NCBI RefSeq assembly: GCF_025140835.1
Contig: NZ_CP081153.1
Coordinates: forward strand, 682,001 to 746,000
DNA length: 64,000 nt
Direction of reading: 5' to 3'
Source: Aliiroseovarius sp. M344
GTDB taxonomy: Bacteria; Pseudomonadota; Alphaproteobacteria; Rhodobacterales; Rhodobacteraceae
This document shows, one piece after another, positions 44,631 to 53,843 of the stretch. Position numbers and translations under genes: made by a program. The notes beneath the pieces are model-generated. The model had not been told where the DNA came from, did no database searches, and saw only the letters and a program-made list of their open reading frames with translations. How positions within the stretch are numbered: position 1 is the first letter of the stretch; the number at the start of each line of letters is the position of its first letter.

Positions 44631-46316
44631 ATGGCACTGGACGACAAAAAAGGTATCTGGAAATCGGGCAAAGGCAAAGGTCGTCGCCGGCCAAAGGGCC
44701 GACAGATTGATCCAGAGGCGTTGGAGATTGTGCAGTCCTTGCTGGGCGACCGACCGCGCCGTCGTGACCTGCTGATCGAATTTCTGCACGTGATCCAAGA
44801 CGCACATGGTCATTTGTCCGCCCCGCATCTGCGCGCGCTGGCCTATGAAATGAAGATCAGTCAGGCCGAAGCCTACGAGGTCGCCAGCTTCTATGCCCAT
44901 TTCGACGTGGTGCGCGAAGACGAAGCGCCGCCACCCGCGCTGACGATCCGAGTTTGTGATTCTTTGTCATGTGAATTGGCGGGGGCGGAAGCGCTGCAAA
45001 AAGCCCTGGAGGACGGGCTGGACGCCGCCGAAGTGCGTGTCGTTCGTGCGCCGTGTATGGGGCGTTGCGATTCCGCCCCAGCGTTGGAACTGGGCCATAA
45101 CCATATTGACCACGCGACCCCTGAAAAAGTGCATGCGGCTATCGCCGCGGGTGACACCCACACGAAATTGCCAGCCTATGAAGATCTGTCAGCCTACCGT
45201 GCTGCCGGGGGCTATGAAAAGCTGGAAGATTTGCGCGCGGGCGGCAATTGGCAGGCCGTTCAGGACGAAGTTTTGGCGGCAGGCCTGCGCGGTCTTGGCG
45301 GGGCAGGGTTTCCGTCGGGCAAGAAATGGGGCTTTGTGCGGGCCAACGAAGGCCCCCGCTATCTGGCCGTGAACGGTGATGAGGGCGAGCCCGGCACGTT
45401 CAAAGACCGCTATTATCTGGAACGCACGCCGCATCTGATGCTGGAAGGTATGCTTATCGCCGCTTGGGCGGTCGAGGCCGAAACCTGCTTTATCTACATG
45501 CGCGACGAATATCCGGCAGTGCTGGAGATTCTGCGCCGTGAGATTGCCGCGCTAGAGGCTGCAGGTCTAGTGACGCCGGGCTATATCGATCTGCGTCGTG
45601 GTGCGGGCGCATATATCTGCGGTGAAGAAAGCGCGATGATCGAATCGATCGAAGGCAAGCGTGGGCTACCACGACACCGCCCGCCCTTCGTCGCGCAGGT
45701 CGGTATTTTCGACCGCCCGACGCTGGTGCATAACGTCGAGACACTTCATTGGGTTGCCCGCATTCTGCGCGAAGGTCCCGAAATCCTGACCTCGGTCGAA
45801 AAGAACGGTCGGACGGGTCTGCGCAGCTATTCAGTATCAGGGCGAGTGGCCAATCCGGGCGTGTACCTGCTGCCCGCCGGCTCGACAATCCGCGATATCA
45901 TTGACGCGTGTGGCGGTATGGCCGTGGGACACAGTTTCAAAGCCTATCAGCCCGGTGGTCCGTCCTCGGGTCTGTTGCCCGCAGCTATGGATGACATCCC
46001 GTTGGATTTCGACACGTTGCAACCACACGGAACTTTTATTGGCTCGGCGGCGGTCGTGGTTCTGTCTGATCAAGACAGCGCCCGCGATGCAGCCCTGAAT
46101 ATGCTGCGGTTCTTTGAGGATGAAAGCTGTGGCCAATGTACCCCGTGCCGATCAGGGTGCGAAAAAGCGGTGAAGCTGATGCAGGCGGATCGTTGGGACC
46201 AAGGCTTGCTGACCGAGCTTTGCACGGTCATGCAGGACGCGTCGATCTGCGGCTTGGGTCAGGCGGCACCAAATCCGATCTTGCTGACCATGAAGCACTT
46301 CCCGGACGAGGTCTAA
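44631..46316 (+). CDS. NuoE-NuoF fusion, NADH-binding diaphorase subunit (FdsB-like)
   Basis: A 561-residue iron-sulfur flavoprotein. Residues ~25-160 are a thioredoxin-like [2Fe-2S] NuoE module with Cys ligands in CDSLSCELAG and APCMGRCDSAP. Residues ~190-561 are NuoF-like: an NADH/FMN site (GLRGLGGAGFPSGKKWGF; NGDEGEPGTFKDR; AGAYICGEESAM) and a [4Fe-4S] motif CGQCTPCRSGCEKA. Such fusions are the diaphorase part of NAD-dependent formate dehydrogenases or bidirectional hydrogenases. Here no alpha (molybdenum) subunit follows: the next gene is a YhhN protein. It may partner an FdhA encoded elsewhere. Confidence 0.9.
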   Translation: MALDDKKGIWKSGKGKGRRRPKGRQIDPEALEIVQSLLGDRPRRRDLLIEFLHVIQDAHGHLSAPHLRALAYEMKISQAEAYEVASFYAHFDVVREDEAPPPALTIRVCDSLSCELAGAEALQKALEDGLDAAEVRVVRAPCMGRCDSAPALELGHNHIDHATPEKVHAAIAAGDTHTKLPAYEDLSAYRAAGGYEKLEDLRAGGNWQAVQDEVLAAGLRGLGGAGFPSGKKWGFVRANEGPRYLAVNGDEGEPGTFKDRYYLERTPHLMLEGMLIAAWAVEAETCFIYMRDEYPAVLEILRREIAALEAAGLVTPGYIDLRRGAGAYICGEESAMIESIEGKRGLPRHRPPFVAQVGIFDRPTLVHNVETLHWVARILREGPEILTSVEKNGRTGLRSYSVSGRVANPGVYLLPAGSTIRDIIDACGGMAVGHSFKAYQPGGPSSGLLPAAMDDIPLDFDTLQPHGTFIGSAAVVVLSDQDSARDAALNMLRFFEDESCGQCTPCRSGCEKAVKLMQADRWDQGLLTELCTVMQDASICGLGQAAPNPILLTMKHFPDEV

Positions 46317-46441
46317 CCAAAGGGCAAATTGCGCTCTGCCCACGTCATCCTTGACCGACACCCCATAGTCGCACATCGCTATGGCAGGCGGTTTGGCACA
46401 TCCAAACCATTGGTTAACCTGCGCGGCGGTATGAGGAACCT

Positions 46442-47077
46442 ATGACCCAGTTGGCTTTAATCCTTGGTGTTGTGGTGGCTCATGCCTATTTCCCCCGCAC
46501 TTCGGCTGCGCCAAGTTGGCCGCGGTCAGCGATCAAAACAGCACCTCTTTTGCTGTTCTCACTTTCCGCCTTTCTGGGCGACGCTGGCCCATATCTGGTG
46601 GCAGGCTTGTTTTTGTCGGCGCTGGGTGACTTTGGCTTGTCACGCGATGGCGATGCGCCGTTCCTTTACGGATTGGCGGCCTTCGCGCTGGCGCACCTTT
46701 TGTACATTCTTCACTTTCTTAACCTGTCTGGTGTCCCTTTTTACGATGCATTTGTAAGTGCCCCGATCCCGGCATTGATTCTTGTGGCGCTCATGGTTTC
46801 GACCGAGCTGTGGCTGGCAACCCATACCGGTCATCTGCAATGGCCCGTGCGCATCTATGTGGTGATTATCGGGTGCATGGGGCTGGCCGCGCTGGCCGTG
46901 CCATTTGGCTGGACAGTGATCGGTGCCGCGCTTTTCATCATCTCGGACGTGATCTTGGCGATCAATTTGTTTCGAATGTCTGACACGCACCATCACCGCA
47001 TTCGTGCCGGATATGCGATATGGGCGTTTTATATCTCCGGCCAGGTTTTGATCCTAATTGGGGGTCTGCAGACCTGA
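46442..47077 (+). CDS. YhhN-family membrane protein (lysoplasmalogenase-like)
   Basis: A 211-residue protein with about seven hydrophobic helices, matching the YhhN/TMEM86 family. The conserved polar motifs GDFGLSRDGDAPFLYGLAAFALAHLLY-type segment (residues ~60-87) and SDVILAINLF (residues ~168-177) hold the expected acidic residues. Characterised members hydrolyse lysoplasmalogens; bacterial substrates are largely unknown. It stands alone 125 nt after the diaphorase gene. Confidence 0.85.
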   Translation: MTQLALILGVVVAHAYFPRTSAAPSWPRSAIKTAPLLLFSLSAFLGDAGPYLVAGLFLSALGDFGLSRDGDAPFLYGLAAFALAHLLYILHFLNLSGVPFYDAFVSAPIPALILVALMVSTELWLATHTGHLQWPVRIYVVIIGCMGLAALAVPFGWTVIGAALFIISDVILAINLFRMSDTHHHRIRAGYAIWAFYISGQVLILIGGLQT

Positions 47078-47204
47078 CGGTAACGCAGGCAACTGGCCGA
47101 ATTCAGGAGCACGCGAACCTGTTTCCCCCTATGCTGCCATCTCCGCCTCTTCCATCCGGTCCTCATGTGGACTAGTTGGTTAGAAAGCGATCAAGAGGGC
47201 GCAG

Positions 47205-48518
<1,314 letters not shown>

Positions 48519-48527
48519 GCGCGGGGT

Positions 48528-49430
48528 ATGAGCGACTGGCTCATTTCGCTGGAAGGCACCGAAGCGGGTCACAGGCTGGCCCTCGCCCTTGCGCTTTTTG
48601 CGGCGTTTCTTCATGCCTTGTTCGGCGCCCTCCAAAAAGGACGCCACGACCCTTGGCTGTCGCGCGGCGCGATTGATCTTTCCTATGGGTTGATTGCCGC
48701 ACCCTTCGCTTTGTTCGTTGTCCCATGGCCCGAGCCGCATATGTGGCCGATCTTTGCGGTAATCTTTGTAATCCATGTGGGTTACAAGATTGCGCAAAGC
48801 TACACCTACGCGCTCGGCTCCTACACAGTTGTTTATCCTGTCGTGCGCGGCACCGGCCCGCTGTTCACGGTGATCGGGGCGGGTTTCCTGTTTGGCGAAA
48901 CCTTCACAGGCTTGCAATGGTTTGGTGTTGCCACATTGGTTGCCGGGATATTTGCCCTTGCAGCCTATAACTTGCGGCACTGGCAGATGGGTCGCGAGAT
49001 GCTGAAGCCTGCGTTGGCGATGGCTGTTGTGACCGGGTTATTTGTGGCTGCCTATACCACCTATGACGCCTATGGTATCCGCGCGACGGCGGACCCCTTC
49101 ACCTTTTTGGCATGGTTTTTCTTTATCGACGGGTTTTTCATGCCGGTGATCGCTGCGTTGCGCTGGCGAAACATGCCCGACCCACCGGCACTGGGCCCTT
49201 TGATGGGGCGTGGGATACTCGGTGCTTTCGTGGCCTATTTCAGTTTCGGTTCGATTATGCTGGCCACACGATTGGACAGCGTCGGAGAAGCCGCCGTTCT
49301 GCGCGAAACCTCGACCGTATTTGCGGCTTTGATCGGCTGGCTTGTGCTAAAGGAACGCGTCGGACCGCGTCGGCTGACGATGATGGCTTTGATCGCGGCG
49401 GGCGCCGTGATAGTCGAAATGGGCGGATAA
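48528..49430 (+). CDS. DMT-family (EamA) transporter
   Basis: A 300-residue inner-membrane protein with ten hydrophobic helices arranged as two EamA repeats. The end of each repeat is recognisable: YPVVRGTGPLFTVIGAGFLFGE in the first and AAVLRETSTVFAALIGWLVLKE in the second. It lies 9 nt after ftsY and 9 nt before the YciB-like gene, so the three are likely one operon. Family members export amino acids, nucleotides or other metabolites; the substrate here is unknown. Confidence 0.9.
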   Translation: MSDWLISLEGTEAGHRLALALALFAAFLHALFGALQKGRHDPWLSRGAIDLSYGLIAAPFALFVVPWPEPHMWPIFAVIFVIHVGYKIAQSYTYALGSYTVVYPVVRGTGPLFTVIGAGFLFGETFTGLQWFGVATLVAGIFALAAYNLRHWQMGREMLKPALAMAVVTGLFVAAYTTYDAYGIRATADPFTFLAWFFFIDGFFMPVIAALRWRNMPDPPALGPLMGRGILGAFVAYFSFGSIMLATRLDSVGEAAVLRETSTVFAALIGWLVLKERVGPRRLTMMALIAAGAVIVEMGG

Positions 49431-49439
49431 GGAGAAACC

Positions 49440-50048
49440 ATGACCGAGAAGCAGGCAAACCCCGCCCTGAGGGCCGCGCTGGAATACGGACCAATCATCC
49501 TGTTCTTCGTGGCTTACACGTTCCTGAAGGATCGCGACTTCATGGTGGGCGGCACCGAATATTCAGGCTTCGTTGCCGTGACCGCCCTGTTCATCCCGGT
49601 TTTGGCGCTGGCGACATTGGCCATGTGGAAAATCACGGGCCACCTGTCGAAAATGCAGATCATGACCCTTGTCCTTGTGATTGGGTTTGGTGGCATGTCG
49701 ATCTGGTTCAATGACGAACGGTTCTTCAAGATGAAGCCCACGATTATTTATCTGCTTTTTGCAGGCCTTCTAGGCTTTGGGTTGATGCGTGGCACGAGTT
49801 ATCTTGAGGCGGTGATGGACCGCGCGTTGCCGTTGGAACGCGCTGGCTGGATGATCCTGACCAAGCGGCTGGCGATGTTTTTTCTGGCACTTGCCGTCGC
49901 GAACGAGGTGATTTGGCGCAGCATGTCCACCGACGCCTGGGTCAATTTCAAAACCTTCGGCCTGCCGCTCGCGATGTTCGGTTTTTTCATGACGCAGGCG
50001 GGATTGTTCAAGAAATACGGTACGGAAGAGGACGTCAGCGAAAGCTGA
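49440..50048 (+). CDS. yciB: Inner membrane-spanning protein YciB / septation protein IspZ
   Basis: A 202-residue protein with five or six hydrophobic helices and the YciB/IspZ signature: LEYGPIILFFVAYTF near the N-terminus, then TIIYLLFAGLLGFGL and WMILTKRLAMFFLALAVANEVIWR. Family members affect septation and envelope integrity; the mechanism is not settled. It follows the DMT transporter by 9 nt with GGAG upstream, at the end of the probable ftsY operon. Confidence 0.92.
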   Translation: MTEKQANPALRAALEYGPIILFFVAYTFLKDRDFMVGGTEYSGFVAVTALFIPVLALATLAMWKITGHLSKMQIMTLVLVIGFGGMSIWFNDERFFKMKPTIIYLLFAGLLGFGLMRGTSYLEAVMDRALPLERAGWMILTKRLAMFFLALAVANEVIWRSMSTDAWVNFKTFGLPLAMFGFFMTQAGLFKKYGTEEDVSES

Positions 50049-50084
50049 CCCTAGTTGTAAACCCTGTGAATGCGGTGCAGCAAC

Positions 50085-50786
50085 TTATCTTTTGAACAAC
50101 ACGTCCTGTGCCTTTTTGTCGGTTTGCAGATCCCCGCGTTGCTCGGATGCAACGGCACGTCCACGTTGCACCGCCGGTCGCGCGCCAACCACATCCAGCC
50201 ACCGCGCCAAATTGGGCTTGTCGTCCAGCGTCTGCTCCTGCCCTTCCCAAAGCGACGCCCAGCCCCAACAGGCCATGTCCGCAATTGAAAAGAAGTCACC
50301 AGCCAGAAAGCGATTGTCGGCGAGCTGCCGGTCCATCACACCATAAAGCCGCGCTGTTTCGGCGCGATAGCGGTCTTTGGCATAGGGCAGGTCTTGGGGC
50401 GGATCCATTGATGGTGCATATTTCAAGAAGTGGTGTGCCTGACCGGCCATTGGTCCAAGCCCACCCATTTGCCACATGAGCCATTGATCCACCGCGATCC
50501 GCTCGCGTTCTGTCGAGCCACAGAACTTGCCGGTTTTGCGGGCCAGATATTGCAGGATTGCGCCACTTTCAAAGATCGAAATGGGCGCGCCATCCGGCCC
50601 GTCCGGGTCGATGATGGCGGGCATCCGATTGTTTGGTGCAATCTTCAGAAAGTCAGGCTGAAACTGATCGCCCGCTCCAATATTCACAAGGTTGACCTTG
50701 TAAGGCAGCCCCATCTCTTCCAGCGCGATCGAGACCTTCCATCCGTTCGGTGTCGGCCAGTAGTAAAGCTCGATTGGGCTGGGCAT
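50085..50786 (-). CDS. Glutathione S-transferase (YfcG/Ure2p-like)
   Basis: A 233-residue GST. The N-terminal thioredoxin-fold domain reads IELYYWPTPNGWKVSIALEE. The glutathione-binding Glu-Ser pair is in SIFESGAILQYLA, followed by the all-helical C-terminal domain. The Thr-Pro-Asn-Gly start is that of nu-class (YfcG) enzymes, which act as disulfide-bond reductases with glutathione. The start at 50786 (MPSPIELYY) is chosen; the frame extends 39 codons upstream without similarity. It is convergent with yciB. Confidence 0.92.
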   Translation of the reverse strand: MPSPIELYYWPTPNGWKVSIALEEMGLPYKVNLVNIGAGDQFQPDFLKIAPNNRMPAIIDPDGPDGAPISIFESGAILQYLARKTGKFCGSTERERIAVDQWLMWQMGGLGPMAGQAHHFLKYAPSMDPPQDLPYAKDRYRAETARLYGVMDRQLADNRFLAGDFFSIADMACWGWASLWEGQEQTLDDKPNLARWLDVVGARPAVQRGRAVASEQRGDLQTDKKAQDVLFKR

Positions 50787-50884
50787 GTTGTTCTTTCCTG
50801 TATGTGAGCGCAGGATGACAGGTGCACGGAGATTGGCAAGAGCATGCGATGACCAACGGTTCACGATCTGGCGAGTGTGCGCAC

Positions 50885-50913
50885 TTGACGGGGTTTTCTG
50901 CACAGGTTAGGGC
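50885..50913 (+). promoter_or_regulatory. Candidate promoter upstream of the SAM-II riboswitch
   Basis: TTGACG (50885-50890) and TAGGGC (50908-50913) are spaced 17 bases apart. The -35 is strong and the -10 poor. Transcription would begin just at the riboswitch, which supports the position. Confidence 0.4.
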
Positions 50914-50976
50914 TTCGACGTGGCGATTTGTTTACCGGATTGCGGGCCACGTTAAATATTCTGCTAAAGAGGTCAG
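50914..50976 (+). promoter_or_regulatory. SAM-II riboswitch upstream of metZ
   Basis: The element shows the SAM-II (SAM-alpha) signature. A P1 stem pairs CGTGGC (50919-50924) with GCCACG (50946-50951) around GATTTGTTTACCGG. The A-rich GTTAAATATTCTGCTAAAG follows and completes the H-type pseudoknot. SAM-II switches are characteristic of alphaproteobacterial methionine genes. Binding of S-adenosylmethionine should reduce metZ expression, here probably through the terminator at 51008-51042. Confidence 0.92.
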
Positions 50977-50981
50977 GGACC

Positions 50982-51003
50982 TTGCGGGCGAAACGCCCCG
51001 CAA
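50982..51003 (+). other. Hairpin between SAM-II riboswitch and terminator
   Basis: TTGCGGG (50982-50988) and CCCGCAA (50997-51003) form a perfect 7-bp stem with an 8-nt loop between the aptamer and the terminator. It may be part of the expression platform. Confidence 0.5.
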
Positions 51004-51007
51004 ATTC

Positions 51008-51042
51008 ACCCCCGGCGCTCGTGATGCGGTGGGGGTTTTTTT
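51008..51042 (+). terminator. Intrinsic terminator in the metZ leader
   Basis: ACCCCC (51008-51013) pairs with GGGGGT (51031-51036), with an inner CGC/GCG pairing, and is followed by seven T. It lies 19 nt before the metZ ATG and within its leader, so it fits a transcription-termination platform for the SAM-II riboswitch. Confidence 0.82.
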
Positions 51043-51060
51043 GTGCGAAAGGAACGCGCG

Positions 51061-52242
51061 ATGTCAGATTGGTCAAAACGGACAACAGCCGTGCATGGCG
51101 GCACGCGCCGCAGCCAATATAACGAAGTCAGCGAAGCGATTTTTTTAACGCAGGGCTTCGTCTATGAAAGTGCCGAACAGGCCGAGGCACGCTTTATCGA
51201 AAGCAGCCGAGACGAGTTTATCTATGCTCGCTATGGCAACCCGACCGTGGCCATGTTCGAAGATCGCATGGCCGCGATAGAGGGGGCAGAGGATGCGTTT
51301 GCCACGGCGTCTGGCATGGCCGCAGTCAATGGTGCTTTGATGTCTGTCCTAAAGGCTGGTGACCACGTGGTCGCCGGGCGCGCATTGTTCGGATCATGCC
51401 TTTTCATTCTGGAAGATATCCTGACCCGCTATGGCGTCGAAGTGACGCTGGTCGACGGCACCGACCTTGACGCGTGGCGCACCGCTGTGCGCCCGGACAC
51501 AGCAGTTTGCTTCTTTGAAAGCGTATCAAACCCGTCGCTCGAGGTGATCGACATTGAAGGCGTGTCCAAGATTGCCCATTCAGTTGGCGCGCTGGTTGTT
51601 GTGGATAATGTGTTCGCGACCCCGGTTTTCAGCCGGGCGATTGAGCAAGGCGCCGATGTTGTTGTTTATTCAACCACCAAACATGTGGACGGGCAGGGGC
51701 GGTGTCTGGGAGGTGTTGTTCTGGGCACACAGGACTATATTCGCAAGACGTTAGAGCCCTATCTGAAACACACCGGCGGAGCGATGAGCCCGTTTAACGC
51801 GTGGGTCATGCTGAAAGGGTTGGAAACGCTCGAACTGCGCGTGAAAGCTCAGGCGACCTCTACGCTCGAGATCGCGCGTGCGCTGGATGGGCACGAAAAG
51901 CTGACTCGCGTCATTCATCCTCTGTTGGACAGCCACCCAGACAAGGCGCTGGCCGAACGGCAGATGGTGGGTGGGGCAGGCACCGTGCTTTCCCTTGAAC
52001 TGGCTGGGGGCAAAGAGGCTGCGTTTCGTTTTCTGAACGCGCTGGAGATTGTTTTGATCTCAAACAACCTTGGTGACGCGAAATCCATCGTGACCCACCC
52101 GGCCACGACAACCCACCAGCGTCTGTCGGATGAGCAGAAGGCGCAGTTGGGCATTACACCTGGTCTTTTGCGCCTGTCCATCGGGCTTGAAGACACGCAA
52201 GATCTGATCGCAGACCTGACGCGGGCCTTGAACGCGGCCTGA
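51061..52242 (+). CDS. metZ: O-succinylhomoserine sulfhydrylase
   Basis: A 393-residue PLP enzyme of the Cys/Met-metabolism family that makes homocysteine directly from O-succinylhomoserine and sulfide. The PLP lysine is in VVYSTTKHVDGQGR (about residue 204). The N-terminal AVHGGTRRSQYNEVSEAIF and FATASGMAAVNGAL match MetZ rather than MetB. Control by a SAM-II riboswitch and terminator just upstream fits a methionine-pathway gene. GAAAGGA precedes the ATG at 51061. Confidence 0.94.
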   Translation: MSDWSKRTTAVHGGTRRSQYNEVSEAIFLTQGFVYESAEQAEARFIESSRDEFIYARYGNPTVAMFEDRMAAIEGAEDAFATASGMAAVNGALMSVLKAGDHVVAGRALFGSCLFILEDILTRYGVEVTLVDGTDLDAWRTAVRPDTAVCFFESVSNPSLEVIDIEGVSKIAHSVGALVVVDNVFATPVFSRAIEQGADVVVYSTTKHVDGQGRCLGGVVLGTQDYIRKTLEPYLKHTGGAMSPFNAWVMLKGLETLELRVKAQATSTLEIARALDGHEKLTRVIHPLLDSHPDKALAERQMVGGAGTVLSLELAGGKEAAFRFLNALEIVLISNNLGDAKSIVTHPATTTHQRLSDEQKAQLGITPGLLRLSIGLEDTQDLIADLTRALNAA

Positions 52243-52277
52243 TTTGTCGTATCTCGTGCATCCTGTTTGGAGAATCT

Positions 52278-52310
52278 CTGTCACACACCTATGTTAACAG
52301 GGTGCGACAG
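52278..52310 (+). promoter_or_regulatory. Hairpin immediately upstream of the folE2 ribosome site
   Basis: CTGTC (52278-52282) with GACAG (52306-52310), and inner CACC (52286-52289) with GGTG (52301-52304), form an interrupted stem whose loop holds the palindrome TGTTAACA. It ends 4 nt before the GGAGG of folE2. It could be an operator or a translational control element. Confidence 0.45.
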
Positions 52311-52326
52311 GATCGGAGGGTCCGTG

Positions 52327-53433
52327 ATGAACCAGATGAAGCGCAAGGGTGGTGAAACCCCTAATGTGGACGCAGCGCGTGATGCGCTTGACGTCCTGCG
52401 CAATTGGGCCGCAAAAGCGGACCCGGTCGAAGTGGCGAGGCTGGACCCAGCCATCGCGCGGCTCGTGCCGGGGGCAGAACTGCCGAACTACCCGGACCTC
52501 AATCGCGCTTATCCCGACGATTTCGCGCCCGATGCGACCTATAAGGCGTCGATGCCGGACCTTCAGAACGGTCCGGCCAGCCTTATTCAGGGGGCCAAGC
52601 GGCATATTCAGCATGTGGGCATTTCGAATTTTCGATTGCCGATCCGCTATCATACCCGCGACGCCGAAGACGTCACGCTTGAGACATCAGTCACCGGCAC
52701 CGTCAGCCTTGAGGCGGGCAAAAAAGGTATCAACATGTCGCGCATTATGCGCAGCTTCTATGCCCATGCCGAAAAAACATTCAGCTTCGATGTGATCGAG
52801 GCGGCGCTGGATGACTATAAGACCGATCTGGAAAGCCTTGATGCACGGATCGAAATGCGATTTTCCTATCCTGCGCGGGTCGAAAGCCTGCGGTCCGGGC
52901 TGTCAGGCTATCAGTTTTACGACATTGCGCTGGAACTGGTCGAACATCGCGGCAAGCGGCGCAAGTTCATGCATCTGGACTATGTCTACAGCTCGACCTG
53001 CCCCTGTTCGCTAGAACTTTCAGAGCACGCACGGCAGATGCGTGGGCAGCTTGCGACGCCGCATTCACAACGGTCCGTGGCGCGGATCTCGGTCGAGAAA
53101 ATCCACCAGCCAAACCACACGCTTTGGTTCGAAGATCTGATCGACATTTGCCGCGCAGCCGTGCCGACCGAGACGCAGGTGATGGTCAAGCGCGAGGACG
53201 AACAGGCCTTTGCGGAACTGAACGCCGCGAACCCGATTTTTGTCGAAGACGCCGCGCGCCTGTTTTGTGAGCATTTGCAAGAGGATCCGCGGATCGGCGA
53301 TTTCCGCGTGGTCGCCAGCCATCAAGAGAGCCTGCACAGCCACGACGCCGTGTCAGTGTTGACAGAAGGGGAAACGTTCGAAGCTGAAAGCCTGGACCCC
53401 AAGCTGTTCTCGACGCTGTTCCACGTGGGATAA
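52327..53433 (+). CDS. folE2: GTP cyclohydrolase FolE2 (GCYH-IB)
   Basis: A 368-residue enzyme converting GTP to dihydroneopterin triphosphate for folate (and queuosine-type) synthesis. It is the metal-promiscuous type IB form, recognised by STCPCSLELSEHARQ with the active-site Cys and by the N-terminal DLQNG and VGISNFRLPI segments. The ATG at 52327 has GGAGG seven bases upstream. In several bacteria FolE2 replaces zinc-dependent FolE under zinc limitation, with Zur control. Whether a FolE paralogue exists here cannot be seen from this window. Confidence 0.94.
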   Translation: MNQMKRKGGETPNVDAARDALDVLRNWAAKADPVEVARLDPAIARLVPGAELPNYPDLNRAYPDDFAPDATYKASMPDLQNGPASLIQGAKRHIQHVGISNFRLPIRYHTRDAEDVTLETSVTGTVSLEAGKKGINMSRIMRSFYAHAEKTFSFDVIEAALDDYKTDLESLDARIEMRFSYPARVESLRSGLSGYQFYDIALELVEHRGKRRKFMHLDYVYSSTCPCSLELSEHARQMRGQLATPHSQRSVARISVEKIHQPNHTLWFEDLIDICRAAVPTETQVMVKREDEQAFAELNAANPIFVEDAARLFCEHLQEDPRIGDFRVVASHQESLHSHDAVSVLTEGETFEAESLDPKLFSTLFHVG

Positions 53434-53533
53434 GCGCAACGCGGGGATGCGTGGCGCGCATTGGTAAAGTCAGCGCATCTGACCTATCTGCTGTTGAGGG
53501 AGGAAACCAATAACCAATCTTATGGGGTTTCCA

Positions 53534-53761
53534 ATGGCAACGCACACTGCAGATATTTTTGTCGGGCATCGCTCGATCACCGCAAGGCTTATGTCTGGTT
53601 TGTCCACTTTCGGGCAGGCTCTGATACACGCAAGCGAAAACAGCTCACACATGAAAGAAGTCCGGCGACTGAACGCACAAAGCGATGCAGAGTTGGCAAA
53701 ACTGGGTATAGAGCGGGGTGAAATCCCCCGGTATGTTTTTTCCGGCGCGTTTTACATCTGA
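53534..53761 (+). CDS. Small DUF1127-like protein
   Basis: A 75-residue basic protein. The C-terminal ~35 residues (RRLNAQSDAELAKLGIERG then EIPRYVF) match the DUF1127 motif seen in many small alphaproteobacterial proteins, some linked to RNA binding and phosphate or stress responses. The start could be the ATG at 53534 or the one at 53522; a GGGAGG lies around 53496, rather far from both. It is monocistronic, 82 nt before trkH. Confidence 0.75.
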   Translation: MATHTADIFVGHRSITARLMSGLSTFGQALIHASENSSHMKEVRRLNAQSDAELAKLGIERGEIPRYVFSGAFYI

Positions 53762-53843
53762 TCCGCAACAGCCGCGCAGGCATCGCGTCTTTCGCGTGAT
53801 CTGATCCTTGACAGTATGGGCGCGGGGGGCCAACCCTGCGCCC

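Noticed and set aside
52290..52300. TGTTAACA before folE2 as a Zur box
   Set aside because: Only the inner 8 bases resemble a palindromic operator; too short to call.
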